From Dinochytrium kinnereticum (taxonomy: Eukaryota > Chytridiomycota > Chytridiomycetes > Chytridiales > Chytridiaceae): a DNA stretch of 64,000 nucleotides. This document shows positions 31,842 through 45,272 of this stretch, one piece after another; position 1 is the first letter of the stretch, and every line of letters starts with the position of its first letter. The stretch covers positions 1 to 64,000 of the forward strand of contig JADGJT010000076.1 of the NCBI GenBank assembly GCA_027604005.1. Direction: 5' to 3'. Made by a program: the position numbers and the translations under genes. The notes beneath the pieces were generated by a model. It made no database searches, was not told the DNA's origin, and saw only the letters and a program-made list of their open reading frames with translations.

Positions 31842-34004
31842 ATGGGCTCCCAAGTGTCCAAAGATCTCCACCAAGCCCGTAACAAACAAGACCTTAATCT
31901 CTCCAAACGAGAGCCCGGACTCAAGTTCATCCCACCCCAAATCAAAAATTGCAAACGCCTGATAAGACTGGTGGTGACCGACAACCACCTCATTGACCTC
32001 CCACCGGAATTGATGAGCTTGGAGAGCTTGGAGGTCCTTGATTTTTCGAACAATTGCGTCAACCAGTTTCCTGCGAATTTGCCAAAGAGCTTGAAGGAGG
32101 TGAAGGCGAGCCATAATCGGCTTTTTTTCTCGCTGATTCCGCCGAGGATTGGAGAGTTGTATAATTTGGAGGTGTTGGATTTGGCGGGGAATCAGCTGGA
32201 GTGGGTGAACCTTTTCCTGGCTGTTTAATTTTTAGGGTTGTTCGGGCGTTAAGTTTCCCTTTCTTTTTTTTAAGGGGTGCTGGATTCTTTCACATCCTCT
32301 CTTCTTCCATTTGTTGATCTTTGCTGTGTTATGTTCTGATGTCTAACAACATTTCTCAATCCATTGACAGAGAGATCCCCGAAGAAATTGGTAACCTCTC
32401 CCGGCTCAGAGTTCTCGAGCTTCACGACAACGATTTGAAGGTTTTTTACTTTCAAAATAGCTTTATTCCGCCATTATTTTTATCAACAAATGTCCTCGCT
32501 TCTCAACGATTTCATAGCACATACCCACTGGAATATGCAACCTTAAAGCACTGGAGGTTTTAAACGTTAGCAATAACAAGATTGTGAAGATTGGGCCGGA
32601 TATAGTAAACATGCAGGCACTTGTGGTGAGTTTCTCGTTAAATATTGAAGATAAGGCTTTCGCTCCTAACTTGGCAATGTAATGCCTATATTTTTTTATT
32701 GAACTGAAAAAAAAGGAACTTAACTGCCACAATAACTATATTAGCAAACTTCCTGAAAACCTCGGTAAACTATCGCAGCTCGAGCGTCTCTTCCTCGGAA
32801 GCAATAACATTCAGATACTTCCGGAATCATGTAAGTATGACTGCTTTTAGAAGCTTTGTTTTATAATACTCGCAAAACCAATACAGGCGGCGATTTATCA
32901 AAACTCGAGGAACTTGATTTGCAGGAGAATCATCAGCTGGATGATCTTCCAGTGTCTCTTCAAAGGGTTAAGAAGATCCGGAGGGTGCAGTTGAGAAATA
33001 CCAGGATTACTTCGGTACCAGCTGCTGCAAAGAATTGGGGAAATCTTGTTGAGCTGATTTTGGCGGATAATGGAGGAGTGGAAGAGTTTCCTGGTGAGTA
33101 AAAATATATTGAGATATGTTTTCATCGTCGACTAATGCAGTTTTCATTTTGAAAGATATTATCGGCAACATGGCTAACCTAAAGAAGCTCGACGCAAGCA
33201 ATTGCTCACTCAGGAATCTACCTGATAGCTTAGGTGATCTTCGGAGCCTTCAGTACTTGGATTTGCGGAAGAATCAGCTTGTCACAATTTCGATTCCCTC
33301 AACCGTCTATAAGCTGGATCATCTTACTCGACTATTCATAAGGTAACAATGCAATAAGAGTAAAAGTTATCTCGCAGCTTTTCAAGGTGAAAATTTCATA
33401 ATGCTAACCTTATTACATTTTATAGCGACAACAGCATTGACGTGCTTCCCGACGAGATTTGTCACTTGAATATCGTGGAGCTCGACGTGAGCGGTAATTG
33501 CTTGACATGCCTTCCTGAAGCGATTGGTGGTCTTAAAAGCCTTGACAAGTTTTATGCAAATAACAACAAGCTCTCCACCTTACCGGCAACAATAGGGTAA
33601 ATAAGTAGATCATCTCTATTCAATCTGACCTATTCTTCACATCAACACAGAGGATTACAAAGTCTCACAGCATTCGAATTAAGACACAACTTCCTGAACC
33701 ACCTCCCCTCCCAAATCAGCAACCTGAAATTCCTGGTGAAGCTTGATCTGAGCCATAACCGCCTTGGCGTTCTTCCAATGGAAATGCATCGCATGATGGC
33801 ATTAACGGTAAGCCTATGCTCCTTTTTTTTTTCTTTTCTTGACTGGAATGAGGAATGCTGATTTTTAATCAGTCGCTCGACCTGCGGGACAACCCATGGA
33901 ATGACCCACCGCAGAGCGTGATCACGCAGGGAGTAAGCGCTGTGATGATGCACCTTCTGGAGGCGTCCAAGCGACGGGCGATGATGGCGAGCAACGGCAA
34001 CTGA
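31842..34004 (+). CDS. Leucine-rich-repeat protein with predicted N-myristoylation
   Basis: Nine exons, 31842-32200, 32371-32440, 32518-32625, 32716-32830, 32887-33093, 33156-33342, 33426-33596, 33651-33807 and 33873-34004, give 322 residues. The start MGSQVSKDL has Gly2 and Ser6-like context for N-myristoylation, as in LRRC57. About twelve 23-residue LRRs follow (LIRLVVTDNHLIDLPPEL, LEVLDFSNNCVNQFP, LRVLELHDNDLKHIP, LEVLNVSNNKIVKIG, LERLFLGSNNIQILPES, LDLRKNQLVTI, FELRHNFLNHLPSQI, LVKLDLSHNRLGVLP). A cap-like SLDLRDNPWNDPP closes the array and a basic Met-rich tail ends it. Introns often fall at the same place in a repeat. Such proteins are intracellular scaffolds near membranes; the partner cannot be told from sequence. 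Confidence 0.87.
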
Positions 34005-34584
34005 GTAAAACGCCAATAAAATATCATCCGCCGATCAGCCTGGTCCGGCAAGAGCTGCCGTCATGCATGCTCAAAGGTCCGCTCAAAGCATCTCCTTCTC
34101 CGTCCCTTCATCGACCGCCTCTTCGATTACCCAAACAGAAGACGATTGTTTTGTGGTTGTTCCAAGGCGCTTCAGCGCATCATCTGACGATGGTTCAGAC
34201 TCTGAAGGTCCGGAACTGGTTTGAAATCCACCGGAACAACGACCAGCTGGGTAGAAACCATGGGCTCAGGCGCCGTTGCAACCAGAAGTGGAATGGGACG
34301 GGGATTCCACCGATTCTGTTTCCACCGCATCTAATTGGCATGGTCGCACAGCTTAGCGTGTGAAGCTCTGTTTCAACCGCTTGCAGGACCAGGTGGAATA
34401 TACCGCGGTGGCATGCTAGCCCATCCCAAAAACTTTCTTTTTCTCACAACGACGGCCTCAACGACGGGATCCTGCGAGACCCTCCGTCTGCATCGTTCAC
34501 CGCCGCACATCCCCCCCGCCATCCCGCCAGCCGCTTGCCTGTGTGGCCCGCTAGAGACTGGCTTGAGAACTATCCACCTGCTGG
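34005..34584. other. Intergenic stretch upstream of OGT, with a 53-codon Ser/Asp-rich frame
   Basis: 34063-34224 (+) is open from ATG to TGA and reads MHAQRSAQSISFSVPSSTAS then an acidic end (SASSDDGSDSEGPELV). The composition looks like a disordered protein segment. It may be a missed 5' exon of the OGT gene, an old extension of the LRR gene, or an upstream ORF. No splice pair convinced me. The remainder is the OGT promoter/5' UTR. Confidence 0.35.
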
Positions 34585-37500
34585 ATGGCCGCCGACGCAG
34601 AGGCATCATCGTCAAAGAGGATGATGACCATGATGATGGCTGTGGATCATCCTCCTCCACCACCGCCGCCGCAACCACAAATGCCACCTCAGCAGTTGCA
34701 TCCTCATCCTCATCCGCATTCGATGCTCCCTATACAGCAGCATCAGCAACCTATGCATGGCTACATGCTGCCGTTGGATGATCATGCAGCCTCTGGACAT
34801 TTCACCATGGGCCAACTGCCACAGCATCCTCTGCAGGTTCAGGGGGCAGGCTTTTGCCATGCATCGCACATACTGCATGCTCATCCACCTTTTCAGGCAT
34901 CGGGTGGACTACCGCAACAGCAGCATATGCATCCTCCAACTGCCGCCGCAGATTCCATTCCTGTTGCCCAATACCCATTCCTAGCATCTTACGACCCTGC
35001 GTCTGCTGCTGCATACATGAGAGTGGGAAATGATCCAAATGGAGCCTCAGGGTCGACAGCTGGATGGGGCGGCTCGTCTGCCAATGGAGGAATGGCCGTC
35101 GGAGGACATCGTCACCCTTACGGCCTGTCAACCTTGCATGTACAACCGCACCAACATCCCCATCGTCAGCATCAGCATCAGCAAAACCATCCTTTGCCCG
35201 CCGCAGGATACCCTGCTTTTCCTCACCAGCAATCTTACGCCTTGCCGAACCATCTCCATCATCATCATCATCAGATTCACCCGCAGTCTCAGCATTATTT
35301 TAACCCGGTCGTGCCATCACAGCAGGCATGGCCAACCTTCGCACCCTCTTCTTCGGCCACACATCCTACCCAACCCATTCAACGACATCACCGCCACCTC
35401 TCAATGGGAGATTCCCCAGACCCTGAGGCATCGGCCCCATCCAAACGAGGGGTTCCCCTTCACATCCGGACTCGATCTGAGAGCGTTGGAGCCGCCCCCC
35501 ACCCAGTGCCGGGTGGGACATATTCCCAGAATGCGGAGGATCATGCCGTCAGTATAACGGGGAGACGATCCGCCACCATTGTACCCCATTTCCCCGAAGA
35601 GGCACGAGGAAATGTGCGCAGTTCGGTGTTTCCCGTTGGTGGTGCATGTGGAATGCAGCCGTCGAAGGTGCCGCATTCGGGTGCACCCGGATCTGGGTGG
35701 GATTTCAGATGTCCGGGGAAGGATGAAGTCTCCACTTCTATCAATTCATTGCCGATCCACCCTCAAATGCAGCAGAATCGGCAGCAGATTGGGGAGAACA
35801 TATGGCAGCCGTTTTTGCCTTCTCCACAGCAACATGTTCATCAGCAGCAGCATCCGCCTCACCAATCCACGTTTTTTCCTACGCATCAGCCATCGCCCGT
35901 TTCACCATCGCAGCTTTCGTCTCCACTTCAACCTCATCCGTTCTTTGCAAGTCCTTCGGGTACTAGACCTTCTTTAGCTCCACAGCCCATGCAGCAGATT
36001 CACCACCGCGGTTCTCAGACGCATATCGGCGACCGCGGATTGGGTGGACCGTCTCAAACCTATCCTATTCACCAGCAATCTCACCCTGACTCCTTTACTT
36101 CTTTGCATTCACAAAATCCCCAAGCATTTTACCACCACCACCAGCAGCAGCAACAGCAACAGCAACACCAGCGGCATGATCCTCTCCCTCCTCATTTGCC
36201 TTCTCATATTCAACAACCGCTACATGAGCGAACTTTAGAAGACCTTTCAGCCGAACAAATGGGAAGTCCTAGGGCGTATAGGGCCGACCTTGAGGGTAGT
36301 GATGAGATGATAGCTATGCGAAAGATGATGAAGCAGATGGCGAGGAATCACCCGCCTCTAGCCGAGTCATCGCAACCTGGCGGGCCGGGTGGTGGAGGTG
36401 ACCTTGCTGCCATTGGGGCTCCACCACATATATCGAATCCTCATATTTTGCACCTGATTCGGGGCACCGGACATAGGGCGATGAGGATTCGCGAGGGCTT
36501 TGAAGGTGCCGAGGTGGAAGGGCAGAGAGAGGCGGCGGACGTGGTTAAAACAGCGGGCCACTCCAGGGAGTGGTTTGGTGAGTGCCTTGTATCTGAACTC
36601 TTCGCTTGTACTTTTAAGCTCTCAGGGTTTGCAACTGAACTGGTTTTTCATTATTCTTTCAGATCATTTCCTTTCCCTTGCCCACCAACGCTATAACGCT
36701 GGTGACTTTTCTGTAGCCCTCGGAATACTGCAGGACCTCTTCTCTATCGACGCCTCCCATCTTCCGACTCTTCTTCTCCTGGGATGCACATGCCACTCCC
36801 TTGGCCTCAACGACCTCTCCGTCCTCTACAACACTATTATCCTAAACATCGACCCACGGTTCGCTGAAGCTTATTCCAACCTCGGTACAACACATCGAGC
36901 CATCGCCGCCTCATTCCATAGTCGCTGGATGAAAGAACGTACAGAGGAGGGAGGTGGAGAAGCCCAGCAGCATCAGTCTGCAGCTCAGTACCATTTAACA
37001 TTGGCTGAGAGGTATTACCGGGCCGCTATCGCCATTCGGCCAAGGTATTGGGACGCTACGGTCAACCTTGCCGGATTGTTATCGTCTTGTGGGAGATACC
37101 CGGAGGCTTTAGATGTTTACCGACGGTTGGTTGATGTGATGGATCGGCTTTTGTTCCGGGCCATTGAGGCGAATTCGGTTACTGCCAACGATGAAGAAAG
37201 CCGGGCTTATGTGGGGAGACGGCAGAGGCCGAGACGTTCCTTAACGTCTGATGAGGAGGCAGAGGAGGAATCTTCAGATTCAGTATGTTTAGAGTCTGGC
37301 GGGGTTTTGACTCGACAGCGACAGACTTCAAGGAGAGGTGCAACACCACCGTCACCAAGAGCCCGACTTGCGATCAGAGCCGCAGCTTCGGGTAGGCCGT
37401 TTTTAACGAAAGGGCAGAGACGGAGGTCACCGAGAGCCCCGCTGCATGGAGCGAACACAGTTACTTCACCTGCTTCTTCCCCTTCTTTTGTAACTGGGAC

Positions 37501-40500
37501 GCCAAATGCTATTGGGATTGAGGGAAAAGGCTCTGTAGGCTGTGAAAGTAGGTCTGAGGAAGAGGATGATGAATTGACTTGCGTCGAGAGTGCGGGGGCC
37601 GAAGGTATCACTGTTGTAGGGGATAAAGTGCCACCTCCTTCTATCCCGGCTGCTACCCCATCTGCTGGCGATACGGCATTACGTACAGACGGTGCTGGCG
37701 CTGTCAGAACCACTGACCCATTTCCTTCTGCGGGGATGGCTATTGGGGACACCATTGATCAAAATTTATATGTAGTTTTGAAGAGGATGGAGGTTAGGTT
37801 CGTTGCGCGGCTTCTGAAGTTGCTTGAAGCCGATGATACGACTTTGACTCCATTTGATCTTGATAACGCGATTGTCGTTCCGTCTTATCGTGACAATGAA
37901 GGGGATCGGATTGCCAAGAAATGCAGAGGAGACATAGACGAGATGCCTGACGCTTCAACGAAAGGATCAGCCCTTTCACCGACGCTCTCGACCTTGGCCT
38001 CATCTTTGTCGGAATACACGCCAGAAAGACGACGAGACCTCCACTACGCAATGGGAAACCTCTTGATCGCAATGGGAGACACAGCAGGAGCCCGAAGGGA
38101 GTATTACCGAGCTCTCGTCGCTGTTCGCGTTGATCTGTCACCAATTATTGCTGAAGATGGATTTGGAGCTGTTCAGTCGAGGAATCGCGCTCCGATACCC
38201 GTTGCAGAACGAGAAGATGACGAAGAGATGGGCGTTAGCGTTGTTGTGGAGGATGATGAGATAAAATCGGATTTTTTGTCGACTTTTGCGTCTCCGCAGA
38301 AGGCTCTGATGGTTTGGAAGGACTACCAAAATAGAAAGGATCGCAGGTCGCCTCCTGCCCTAGTAGCTACCGATGCCTCAGCACCTCCTTCACTTACCGT
38401 TACCTCTACCCAGGAACTTACTTTTAATGCCGCCTCCCGCCCACCATTTGCCTTTGGAAGATGGTGGAAAGGCGGTCGTTGCCATAGTGGAAGAGGAAGT
38501 AAGATGCACGATGCTGTTGTGGCTGCAAAGAGAGTCTTGCATGGAACGGTCGAGGCGAACCCGGATGCCGTTTATCATCCTACTACTTCAGCGATTTTGC
38601 AGACGCTCGCTAAGATGGCACAGGATGCGGGGAGAGGGGCGTTGGCAGTTTCCCTCTATTATTTGGCCTTGGGATTTCATCCTACTGCCAACGCTTGTAA
38701 TAATTTGGGGATTTTGGTAAGTTGCGAGGATTTCAAAGCAAGTGTTGTTTGGTGGTTATGGTCTTGTTATGTTGTTGTCGCGGGGCTCTATTGTATTAGA
38801 TAGAGGAGGTTGGGAGTGGATCTTTTGGACCTCCCTTTTTTATGTTGGGGTGAATTAACCCTGCCTATTTTTTCGAATAGCTCGCATCTCATCGAATGGA
38901 CGAGGCGGTTCTTTGGTACGAGCTTGGTCTTCACATGGATCGTAACCATGTGCATCTATACACAAACCTCGGTTCGGCCCTGAAGGACCGTGGCCAGGTG
39001 ACCGAAGGCATTGCTTGTTACGAGCGCGCCATCACCCTCCAACCAGACTTCCACATTGCTCTCGCCAACCTTGCCAATGTTCGCAAAGATCAGGGAAGGG
39101 TTGAAGAAGCCATACAGCTTTACAAGCGAGCTTTAACGGCGCGTCCGAATTTTGTGGAAGCTTTCTGCAACTTTGTTAATAGTTTGCTGTTTGTTTGCGA
39201 TTGGACGGATAGGTCTGCTCACCTGGATCGGGTTAGGGAGATCATTCGCGCACAGCTCACAGCTGGGATTGTGGTGCCCTGCAGTTCTTCTGTCTCGGGA
39301 GTTAGGGTTTTGGGGAGGTGGAGGGGCAAGAGAAGGAGGAGAAGGACAGAGATGTCTAAGGGTTCGGGTACTATGAGCGTTTCGTTTAGCAGTCAGTTTC
39401 TGGAGTTTGTTACAGAGATGGCTGCCAGCATACCAATCAACCAATCGGAACCCAATGGAGTCGCTGACCGATGCCTTCGTATCATCTTATCGCCGCAGCT
39501 TCCATTTAGTAGCGTTGCTAAAGCTGTTGCATTTGCTCTCGCACCTCCCGCACTTCCACCTCCGAGACCACTTCCTACCGTTCTCCCATTCCACACCTTT
39601 ACGTACCCGTCTTTGACGTGCGCTATGATTCGCGAGATCAGCCGACGGAATGCTGATAGGGTTTACCACGCTGTCGCTTCCTCTTCTTGGCATCCCGGTC
39701 AGACTATTCGTCCCCTTGCGATTTTGAAGAGGCTTATCAAGGCTGGTGTTTGTTCTGTTAAGGGTGCGGGCGAGACGGATGGGTACCCCGTGTCGCCTTT
39801 AACGTCTGAGAAAGTAGATCAATTTTCAAAGTCTCAAGATGCGGCTGTTGGGTTGTCGTCTGAGACGTTGCATGCGTCGCATATCTTGATGGATGCAATT
39901 CAACCCCATCTAGAGAAATCGTTGAGGTATCCCTACCCCTATGCTCCACCAGAGCCGTTCCCGGAGAAAATTTGCATTGGATATGTTTCCTCCGATTTCA
40001 ATGATCACCCGTTATCTCATTTGATGAGGTCGGTGTTTGCGTTGCATGATCGGTCGAGGTTCATCATTCGATGTTATTCTTTGTCTCCACCTACTGGTGC
40101 GAACTTAGCGGCGACCTCTAATTCTCCTTCGGCTGCTGCTTTGGGGGGAGAAGCTGGAAAGTCCGAACCTTCCTTGTCTGGACCCGGGGGCTACCGCGAG
40201 GCGATTCGGCGTGGCGCCGATCACTTTCTCGACGTTTCTAGCTGGTCCGCGGATAAGATTGCTGCACAGGTTGCTGCTGATAAGTGCCATGTTCTTGTGG
40301 ATTTGAATGGATATACAAGGGGTGGACGTGGAGAGGTTTTCGCTGCGCGACCAGCTCCTGTTCAGGTTGCTGTTATGGGATACGCGGGAACAATGGGTAC
40401 GTCTAGGTATTATGGGATGCCATCATCTTCTAGTGAGCATAAAGGTGGAGCTACGGAGCCACGAGGAGACGGAGGAAGAAAGAGGAGGGTTTCTTGTGTT

Positions 40501-42965
40501 GATGAAGAGAATCCAGAAATTTCGGAGGATCGTGATGGAGACGGTGAATTGGCGCAGAATGTGAAAGGCAAGATTGGATTGGAGAAAGATTGGGTAGAGA
40601 TGGAACCTTTTGAGGAGGAAGAGACGGAGGAAGATGATGAGGACGCCAGGATGTTAGCGAGGGGTTGTAAGGGGCAATGGATCGATTACATGGTTTCGGA
40701 CGAGATCGCTTGTCCGAGGAATATGGTTCGAAGCGAGGCTTCGGCTATCTCATGGGGAGGTATTGGAGTAAAGGCTGATCAGGATATTAAGGATGCCGTT
40801 GGGTTAGAGGAAGGACCGGAAGACGGCAGGATATACACAGAGTCGATGATTTACATGCCCAGATCCTTTTTTGTGAATGACCATCGACAGGGATTCAGAG
40901 AGGCGCCGGATGATGAGGTTGAGAAAATCATACGTGATGCAGTGATAGAGGAGAATGGATCTGGGGTCATCGGCCATCCCTTCACGGAATCGTATGATAA
41001 GCCTTTACCACCTTTACCTTCTGCTGGAATGAACCCAACGGCTTCTATAACGGAATCTTCTGAAAATCACCGCTCCATTGCGAGTCCCATTTCTCCCAGC
41101 GGCCCCCCCCCTCTGTACCCATCTGTCTTCAACTCGAACACCATTGAAGAATCTGGTCTGACGATAGAAGAGAGAAGCCGGTGGCGTCGTGAACAAATTC
41201 GACGATCTAAGATGAGGTCCGACCTGTTTCCTGGCGTTCCAGCTGACACAGTCATCTTTGCCAACTTCAATCAGCTGTACAAGATTGATCCGGTTATCTT
41301 TGATACGTGGCTGAGGGTTTTAGCTAGGGTGCCTAAATCTGTTTTGTGGCTTTTGAGGTTTCCAGCTGCTGGGGAAGGAAGGCTTAGGAGGAGGGCTTTG
41401 GAGGTTGCTGGAGAGGCGGTTGCAAATCGTATCATCTTCACAGGTTTGTTGTCGTGTTTGTGTCTCTTTCGTTTTTATAACTACGCCGATTCGAGTTTAT
41501 ATTCAACTGATACTTCTATTGGATAGATGTTGCTATGAAGCACACTCATATTCTCCGTGGGCGGGTGGCAGATCTGTTTCTAGACACCCCGGAATGCAAC
41601 GCCCATACGACCGCCGCCGATATTCTCTGGAGCGGAACGCCTCTACTCACCTTTCCGAAGTACGGCTTCCGCATGTGCAGTAGGGTGGCTGCATCCGTTG
41701 CCTATGCGACAGGATCCTGGGCGTCTTGGGAGAGAGGATCGGTGATTACTCCTCTGTTCAGTGACGGTCAGCAAGTTGCTAGGCTTCCTGGAACAGTTGG
41801 AGGAAAGGATTTTAAGTTCTCAGGACTTGGACTGGGGACTACTGACGATGATGGATCTTCGAGGCCTGCTTCGATACCTGCTCCTCGGAGGCTGGTAGAC
41901 GATCCTTGGCTTCTTGGACATGAGATGGTGGTTGGTTCGTATGAGGAGTATGAGGAGAGGGCGGTGGCTTTTGGAAATGGGGTGGGGTGGTGCTGGAGTC
42001 CTATCTCGGATGCTGCAAGTGTTGATACCGTTACGGCTCCGATGGGATCGGAGGATCCTAAAGCTGTTTTGGTCGCCAAGGCAAGAGCTAAAGATCTTGG
42101 ATCCGTTCCATCTTGGCTGATTCCAGAAACTGCATCTCCGGAAGCATACGGTGCAGTTCTCACCACCACCTTACCCTTGGCCAGTGGTCCTCCGGAAGGA
42201 ACCGCCGTTCTTGAGCCTTTCCACCCGCCTCGACAGAAACCCATTGGAAATGCTTCGCACGAACAACTTCAGGGGCTTCCGACTCAGCAACAACGACAAT
42301 ACCTTCTTTACACGAAGGCAGAGCAGGAAAAACGCCAGGCGCGGTTAGTTCAAAGCCGTATAGCGATTCTTGGCGCTGGTCCCTTGCCCTCTCACTACCA
42401 TCCCAGCGCTCTTCCGCTGGTGGATGGACCGAATGTTGAGCCGCCTTCTCCGCCGCCTCAATGGGTTTTGGTGCCCACGGGTCGACTTGCGATGTTGAGG
42501 AGACGGATCTTCTTGGGTAGAGACACGATGCCGCTGTTTGATACGCTTGGCTGGGTGAGGTCATTGGAGGCTGGGTTGGGAGAGGCTGTTAAGAGATGGT
42601 CTAGGACTTGGGTGGGTCTTCGAGAGAGGAATGTGGCGGAGGTTGAGGCTGTTAGGAGGATTGTGTTGGATCCACTTGGGGCTGGGGAGGGGTTGGAAGG
42701 GGCGTTGAGGGAGATGGGTGGGAAGGGATTGCGTGATGAAGGGAGGAGGGGGAGGGGGGGCCCGGTTTCTACTAGGACCAGCACGTCATCGAACTGTATT
42801 TGGGTTGGAGATGAGGCTTACCCTGATTCACGGACTTTTTCTTGGGGTGTGCAAGATGAAAGCGGGGAAAAGATTACGTCTTTAACCGAGATGCCTGATT
42901 GTGGTAATGCTGATGTTCCTGGTGTGATTGGGAGGTCGAGGGATGATGTGCTCTTTGAGGAGTGA
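34585..42965 (+). CDS. O-GlcNAc transferase (OGT), very large, TPR + GT41
   Basis: OGT transfers N-acetylglucosamine from UDP-GlcNAc to Ser/Thr of nuclear and cytosolic proteins. Four exons, 34585-36577, 36663-38716, 38881-41443 and 41527-42965, give 2,682 residues, against 1,046 in human. Layout: a His/Gln/Pro-rich disordered N-terminus (about 1-660); TPRs at about 665-830; an acidic Ser-rich insert; TPRs to about 1470 (LGSALKDRGQVTEGIACYER, FHIALANLANVRKDQGR); then the split GT41 catalytic domain: KICIGYVSSDFNDHPLSHLM (about 1712), HVLVDLNGYTRGGRGE (about 1819), MIYMPRSFFVNDHRQGF (about 2006), FANFNQLYKIDPVIFD with the UDP-binding Lys (about 2140), CNAHTTAADILWSGTP (about 2230). Inserts of roughly 60-110 residues interrupt the catalytic halves and a 400-residue tail follows. 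Key His, Lys and Asp positions are kept, so it is probably active. Confidence 0.92.
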
Positions 42966-43938
42966 TGAGTGGGACTTTTTCTTTTGCTGAGAAAGATGTA
43001 AAAATCATGTATCCCTTTTCTTTTTAGAATGTGCATAATGCTATTTCTTTCACCTTGGGTCCTCTTCTGCTGAACATGTTTGTGATTCTTGAATTTTTGT
43101 TTTTTTCATTCGTTTTTTTATTGCGTCAAGTTTTGTACAAAAAATGGTGGCCCCATCCCCCTCCAAAAAAAAGACCAGACCACCACAAAAAAGAAGGAAA
43201 GAAGAAAGAAAAAAGGTGGGGCGAACAACAACTAAAAAAAAAAAAAGAAAGAGAGGGCGAGGGAAGGCGGGCCGTGAAGAAAGTACGTCGGTGGGAAATT
43301 CATGGTTGGAAAAATGAAAAAGGGAGAAAAAAAAAAAAGGCACACACACAATCCAAAAAGTGAAGATGTGAAAGGCGAAAAATAAAAAAAAAAAAAAAAA
43401 AGAAACCAACTATACCTCCTCTCACACCTCGATACTGAGGGAGTGATCAAAACCAGCGTTTTGAAGCAAGAAGAAAAAAAAAGCCCCACCGCCCTCATGA
43501 AGATCCCATGAATTTTCACGAGGAAAGAAGAAGAGAAAAAAAAGATTTTGGCAAATCTTGTTACGAAACGTAGTGTATAATTAATGAAACTTACGAAAGA
43601 AATGAGTTAAACAAGGAATAATATAGATGGGGATAGACTTTAAAGAGAAGAGAAAAAAAAAAGGTGGAAAACAACACTTTGAAAACCAACAACAACAACG
43701 AGTGTGACTCTTTGGAATCTATAAATGGGATGAAAAAAGAAAAAGTCCTCTCCACTCAACCCCTCTCTCCTTCGCTTAAACAAAACTCAGTCTGGTATAC
43801 AATGATGAGCTTTTAAACCCCCCATAGTAATAATATCCCGATATTGTTTGAGCCCTTTCCATACTCAAAACATTATTCAAAAAAAAAGATATAACCCCAA
43901 TTACACCAATAGCCGATATAAAAGGGTCTTTAATCTTT
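42966..43938. other. Convergent 3' flanks of OGT and G-beta
   Basis: 973 bp, strongly A-rich on the plus strand with many A runs. Lysine-rich or phenylalanine-rich chance frames only. No gene seen. Confidence 0.5.
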
Positions 43939-45272
43939 TTAAGCCCAGACCTAATAATAAAAAAGGTGTCAGTCAACAATCCCACAATAAGACAAGAAAA
44001 AAAAAATCTCCAGCAAAACAAAGAGCTCACCTTGAGCAAGCTATCCCAAGATCCGGTGCAAAGAGCCATGCCATCAGACGAAACGCCGAGGCAAGAGACA
44101 CGGTTCTCATGAGCAGCAAGTACACCGACACGCTCCCCTTTCATGGTGTCCCAGACGTTGCAGTTGAAGTCATCGTATCCTGCAAACAGGAGCCTGCCAG
44201 AGATGGAGAACGCGAGGGAGGTGATACCGCAAAGAATGTTATCGTGGGTGTACTGGTTCAGCTCGCGATCGGCGCGGAGATCAAAGAGGCGGCAGGAGGC
44301 ATCGTCAGAGCCGGTACCGAAGGCGTCGCCGTTGGGGAAGAATCTTTAGGAGAATAGAAAGGAAGGCAGGAGTCAGCAACGAAGATCTGATTCTTTCTGC
44401 TGGAGTAGATATGAAAAAAAAATACTCACTGGACGGCGTTGATGTCTGACTCGTGACCGGTGAAGGTCTGCACGCAGCGACCAGTTCGGATATCCCAGAC
44501 CTTTGCGGTGGCATCACAAGCACCAGAGACAAAAATGTTCTTATCAGGTGAGAGGGAAAGAGACATGACATCTCCAGTGTGGTCATTGAATTCAAGAGTC
44601 TTCATCCCGGCGTCAATGTCCCAAAGCATACAAGACATGTCACCAGAAGACGTAAGGATCTGCCTGTCAGAAATAAACCTGCAGCAAGAGAGGTAACCAG
44701 TGTGAGCGGCCAACTCCCTGGCAACCTTGACGGAACCTTCCTTCGTCTTCAAGTTGTAGATGGAGCAGATGTTGTCGAGACCTCCGCAGGCGACGTAGCT
44801 ACCTGAGGGGGCGTAGGCGCAGGTCATGACCCAGGAGGAACGGAGAGGGATGGCGTGAATCTTGTTGGTGGTGATCGAGTCCCAGACAATGAGCTTTCCA
44901 TCCTGGGAAGCTGAGACAAGATGTCTCTTGTCTGAGGCCCAGTGCATCGCGTAGATCTTGGCAAGGTGACCCTTCAGGGTACGGCGCACTTTCATTCCAA
45001 TACGTGGAAGAGGCTCGAGGTCGGCCGCGACGGCCTTAACTGAAAGATTGTGAATTTGCATATGTAGACCGTGAATTGGCGTGTGTATCGATTAAGGGAT
45101 GGAGTGTTAGAGAGGTGATCGTTTCGTTTCATCTCGCCCATCTGACAGATATAATGACAAGGTCAAACTCACGAGTGGTATCCGCAAGGGCATCCTTCTT
45201 CTGCTTGATCTTCTCCTTCAACTGCTCCGCTTCCTTCCTCGCAATGGCAATCCTTTCGGCGATGTCGGCCAT
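43939..45272 (-). CDS. Heterotrimeric G-protein beta subunit
   Basis: A seven-bladed WD40 G-beta that pairs with G-gamma and couples receptors to effectors. Four exons on the minus strand: 45173-45272, 44430-45039, 44031-44343 and 43939-43950, giving 344 residues (animal G-beta 340). The N-terminal helix [19 protein letters not shown] forms the coiled coil with G-gamma. Then [96 protein letters not shown] and [13 protein letters not shown] are near-identical to animal G-beta 1-4. The last exon holds only Val-Trp-Ala and the stop, in place of the usual SLLKIWN end. The high similarity to animal rather than yeast Ste4 is typical of early fungi. Confidence 0.96.

Noticed and set aside
37207..37755. 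182-codon minus-strand frame inside OGT
   Set aside because: Lies opposite a low-complexity insert of OGT and has no independent support.
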